Source: Caribbeanibacter sp964518305
GTDB lineage: Bacteria > Gemmatimonadota > Gemmatimonadetes > Palauibacterales > Palauibacteraceae
Length of the DNA: 15,026 bases
Reading direction: 5' to 3'
Assembly (NCBI GenBank): GCA_964518305.1
Contig: CAZFDK010000066.1
Coordinates: 1-15,026, forward strand
The translations under genes were made by a program, and so were the position numbers. The notes beneath the pieces were generated by a model. That model saw nothing but the letters and a program-made list of their open reading frames with translations. It made no database searches and was not told the origin of the DNA. Numbering within the stretch: position 1 is the stretch's first letter; each line of letters starts with the position of its first letter. Below, piece after piece: positions 14,098 to 15,026 of this stretch.

Positions 14098-14877
14098 ATG
14101 GCTGACAATCTGCTCGAAGTTCACGACCTGCACGTCACCGTCGAGGACGAAGACATCGAGATCCTCAAGGGTGTGGATCTCGAAGTCGATCACGGCGAGA
14201 TCCACGCCCTCATGGGCCCCAACGGGTCCGGGAAGAGCACCCTGGCGAAGCTGATCTCCGGCCATCCGTCCTTCATCGCCTCGCGCGGCGAGGTCCTGTA
14301 CGAGGGCGAGGACATCCTGGAGATGGAGCCGGACGAGCGGGCCCGCGCCGGCATCTTCATGGCGTTCCAGTACCCGGCCGAGGTCCCCGGCGTCTCCATC
14401 TCCAACTTCCTGCGGACGGCGATCAACGCCGGCCGGGAGGAGGAGGACGAGATCAGCGTCTTCGACTTCCGCAAGCGACTGAAGGAAGCGCTGGAGCTGC
14501 TGGACATGGACGAGAGCTTCGCCGACCGCTACGTGAACGAGGGCTTCAGCGGCGGCGAGAAGAAGCGCAATGAGATCCTGCAGATGGCGGTCCTTCGGCC
14601 GACCCTCGCCCTCCTGGACGAGACGGACAGCGGGCTGGACATCGACGCCCTGAAGGTGGTGGCGGACGGCGTCAACCGGATCGGCGACGAGAACCAGAAG
14701 CTGGGTGTACTCCTCATCACCCATTACCAGCGCATCCTCAACTACATCGAGCCGGACCGCGTCCACGTGATGATCGACGGCAAGATCGTGGAGAGCGGAG
14801 GTCCGGAGCTCGCCAAGCAGCTCGAGGATCAGGGGTACGACTGGCTCCGTGAGGAGAAGGAGCCAGTCACGGCCTGA
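14098..14877 (+). CDS. sufC: Fe-S cluster assembly ATPase SufC
   Basis: A 259-residue ABC-type ATPase that works in the cytoplasm with SufB and SufD to build Fe-S clusters, and is not a transporter subunit. The start is ATG 14098, with GGGAGA (14082-14087) 10 nt upstream. All nucleotide-binding motifs are intact: Walker A GPNGSGKST (40-48), Q-loop Q91, signature FSGGEKKRNEI (150-160), Walker B LALLDETDSGLD with E175, D-loop SGLD (178-181) and H-loop H209. The SufC hallmarks MAFQYPAEVPGVS and FSGGEKKRNEILQM are clear. Length is close to E. coli SufC (248). It is rich in acidic residues (55 Asp/Glu, 26 Lys/Arg by hand count). It appears to be the first gene of the suf operon, with sufB following after a 94-nt gap that holds two hairpins. 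Control by the upstream promoter and Fur-like site is likely. Confidence 0.96.
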   Translation: MADNLLEVHDLHVTVEDEDIEILKGVDLEVDHGEIHALMGPNGSGKSTLAKLISGHPSFIASRGEVLYEGEDILEMEPDERARAGIFMAFQYPAEVPGVSISNFLRTAINAGREEEDEISVFDFRKRLKEALELLDMDESFADRYVNEGFSGGEKKRNEILQMAVLRPTLALLDETDSGLDIDALKVVADGVNRIGDENQKLGVLLITHYQRILNYIEPDRVHVMIDGKIVESGGPELAKQLEDQGYDWLREEKEPVTA

Positions 14878-14886
14878 CGCACGGGT

Positions 14887-14938
14887 CTCCCTCCGGGTCC
14901 GCCGGAGGGAGGCCGCCGGAGCCGCCGCGGCTCCGGCG
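14887..14938 (+). repeat. Two back-to-back perfect hairpins between sufC and sufB
   Basis: The first hairpin pairs CTCCCTCCGG (14887-14896) with CCGGAGGGAG (14902-14911), 10 bp with a 5-nt loop. The second pairs 14914-14923 with 14929-14938, also 10 bp with a 5-nt loop that could close further to 3 nt. Only two bases separate the hairpins. No T-run follows. They could act as a partial terminator, an mRNA-stability element or a processing site setting SufC:SufB ratio. The structure is directly visible; the role is inferred. Confidence 0.75.
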
Positions 14939-14971
14939 CATTCGGAACCTCCCAAGGAGGGAAGTCGCATC

Positions 14972-15026
14972 ATGCCAGCCAACGAGACGGTCGAGGAGCT
15001 CAACCTCGACGACTATCAGTACGATT
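14972..15026 (+). CDS. sufB: Fe-S cluster assembly scaffold SufB, first 18 codons only
   Basis: ATG 14972 follows a strong AAGGAGG Shine-Dalgarno (14954-14960), 11 nt upstream, and opens a frame that runs off the right edge. The 18 visible residues include NLDDYQYD, which matches the short region seen near the start of SufB proteins (DYKYGF in several). SufB is the usual gene after sufC in many lineages. The assignment rests on position and this short match, so it is probable and not certain. Confidence 0.7.
   Translation, partial: MPANETVEELNLDDYQYD

Noticed and set aside
13981..15003. A 340-codon minus-strand frame opposite sufC
   Set aside because: It is antisense to a fully motif-complete SufC and has no domain of its own.
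1..15026. CRISPR arrays, tRNA/rRNA genes, insertion sequences, phage or known defence genes
   Set aside because: Reading both strands showed no regularly spaced repeats, no tRNA-like cloverleaf, no transposase or integrase, and no defence-system signature.

Overview
This is a high-GC bacterial window (about 70% by eye, not counted). It is tightly packed with genes and shows no phage, IS element, CRISPR array, tRNA or rRNA. Two large secreted Asp-box (BNR/VPS10-like) proteins, an M20 lipoprotein peptidase, a TonB-dependent receptor, DUF2203 and a Suf cluster beginning sufC-sufB together suggest a Gram-negative, mostly aerobic lineage such as Gemmatimonadota. That placement is inference from gene content, not a measured phylogeny. 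NfuA and SufC are strikingly acidic, which would fit a saline habitat, but the FAH-family protein here is not, so the signal is mixed.

Layout. (1) Positions 1-4404, minus strand: two tandem paralogous secreted Asp-box proteins. The downstream copy runs off the left edge. (2) 4628-6731, plus strand: nfuA (Fe-S carrier), divergent from the Asp-box pair, then an M20-family lipoprotein peptidase. (3) 6741-10025, minus strand: a compact operon read FAH-family hydrolase -> TonB-dependent receptor -> DUF2203 protein. FAH and the receptor overlap by 4 nt (GTGA), and receptor and DUF2203 are 4 nt apart. (4) 10283-11617, plus strand: an 11-helix Na+-dependent neurotransmitter-symporter-family transporter. 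(5) 11643-13869, minus strand: a second compact operon read SAM methyltransferase -> zinc-type MDR oxidoreductase -> small lipoprotein, with both junctions as 4-nt overlaps (ATGA, GTGA). (6) 14098-15026, plus strand: sufC and the first codons of a probable sufB, the start of a Suf Fe-S assembly operon that continues off the right edge.

How the genes fit together. Fe-S cluster assembly appears at both ends: nfuA as a standalone carrier and sufC-sufB as the scaffold machinery. The sufC upstream region has a good sigma70-like promoter and, just after it, a 15-bp Fur-box-like sequence, which suggests iron-responsive control. Two perfect 10-bp hairpins stand back to back between sufC and sufB and may tune expression within the operon. 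The rest is cell-envelope and small-molecule metabolism: secreted beta-propellers, a lipoprotein peptidase, an outer-membrane receptor, a sodium symporter and soluble enzymes.

I found no clear new defence or mobile system. The observations most worth following are the sufC-sufB tandem hairpins, the Fur-like site, a recurring TAnnTTG promoter element, the catalytic-zinc-less MDR enzyme, and the FAH/TonB/DUF2203 coupling.
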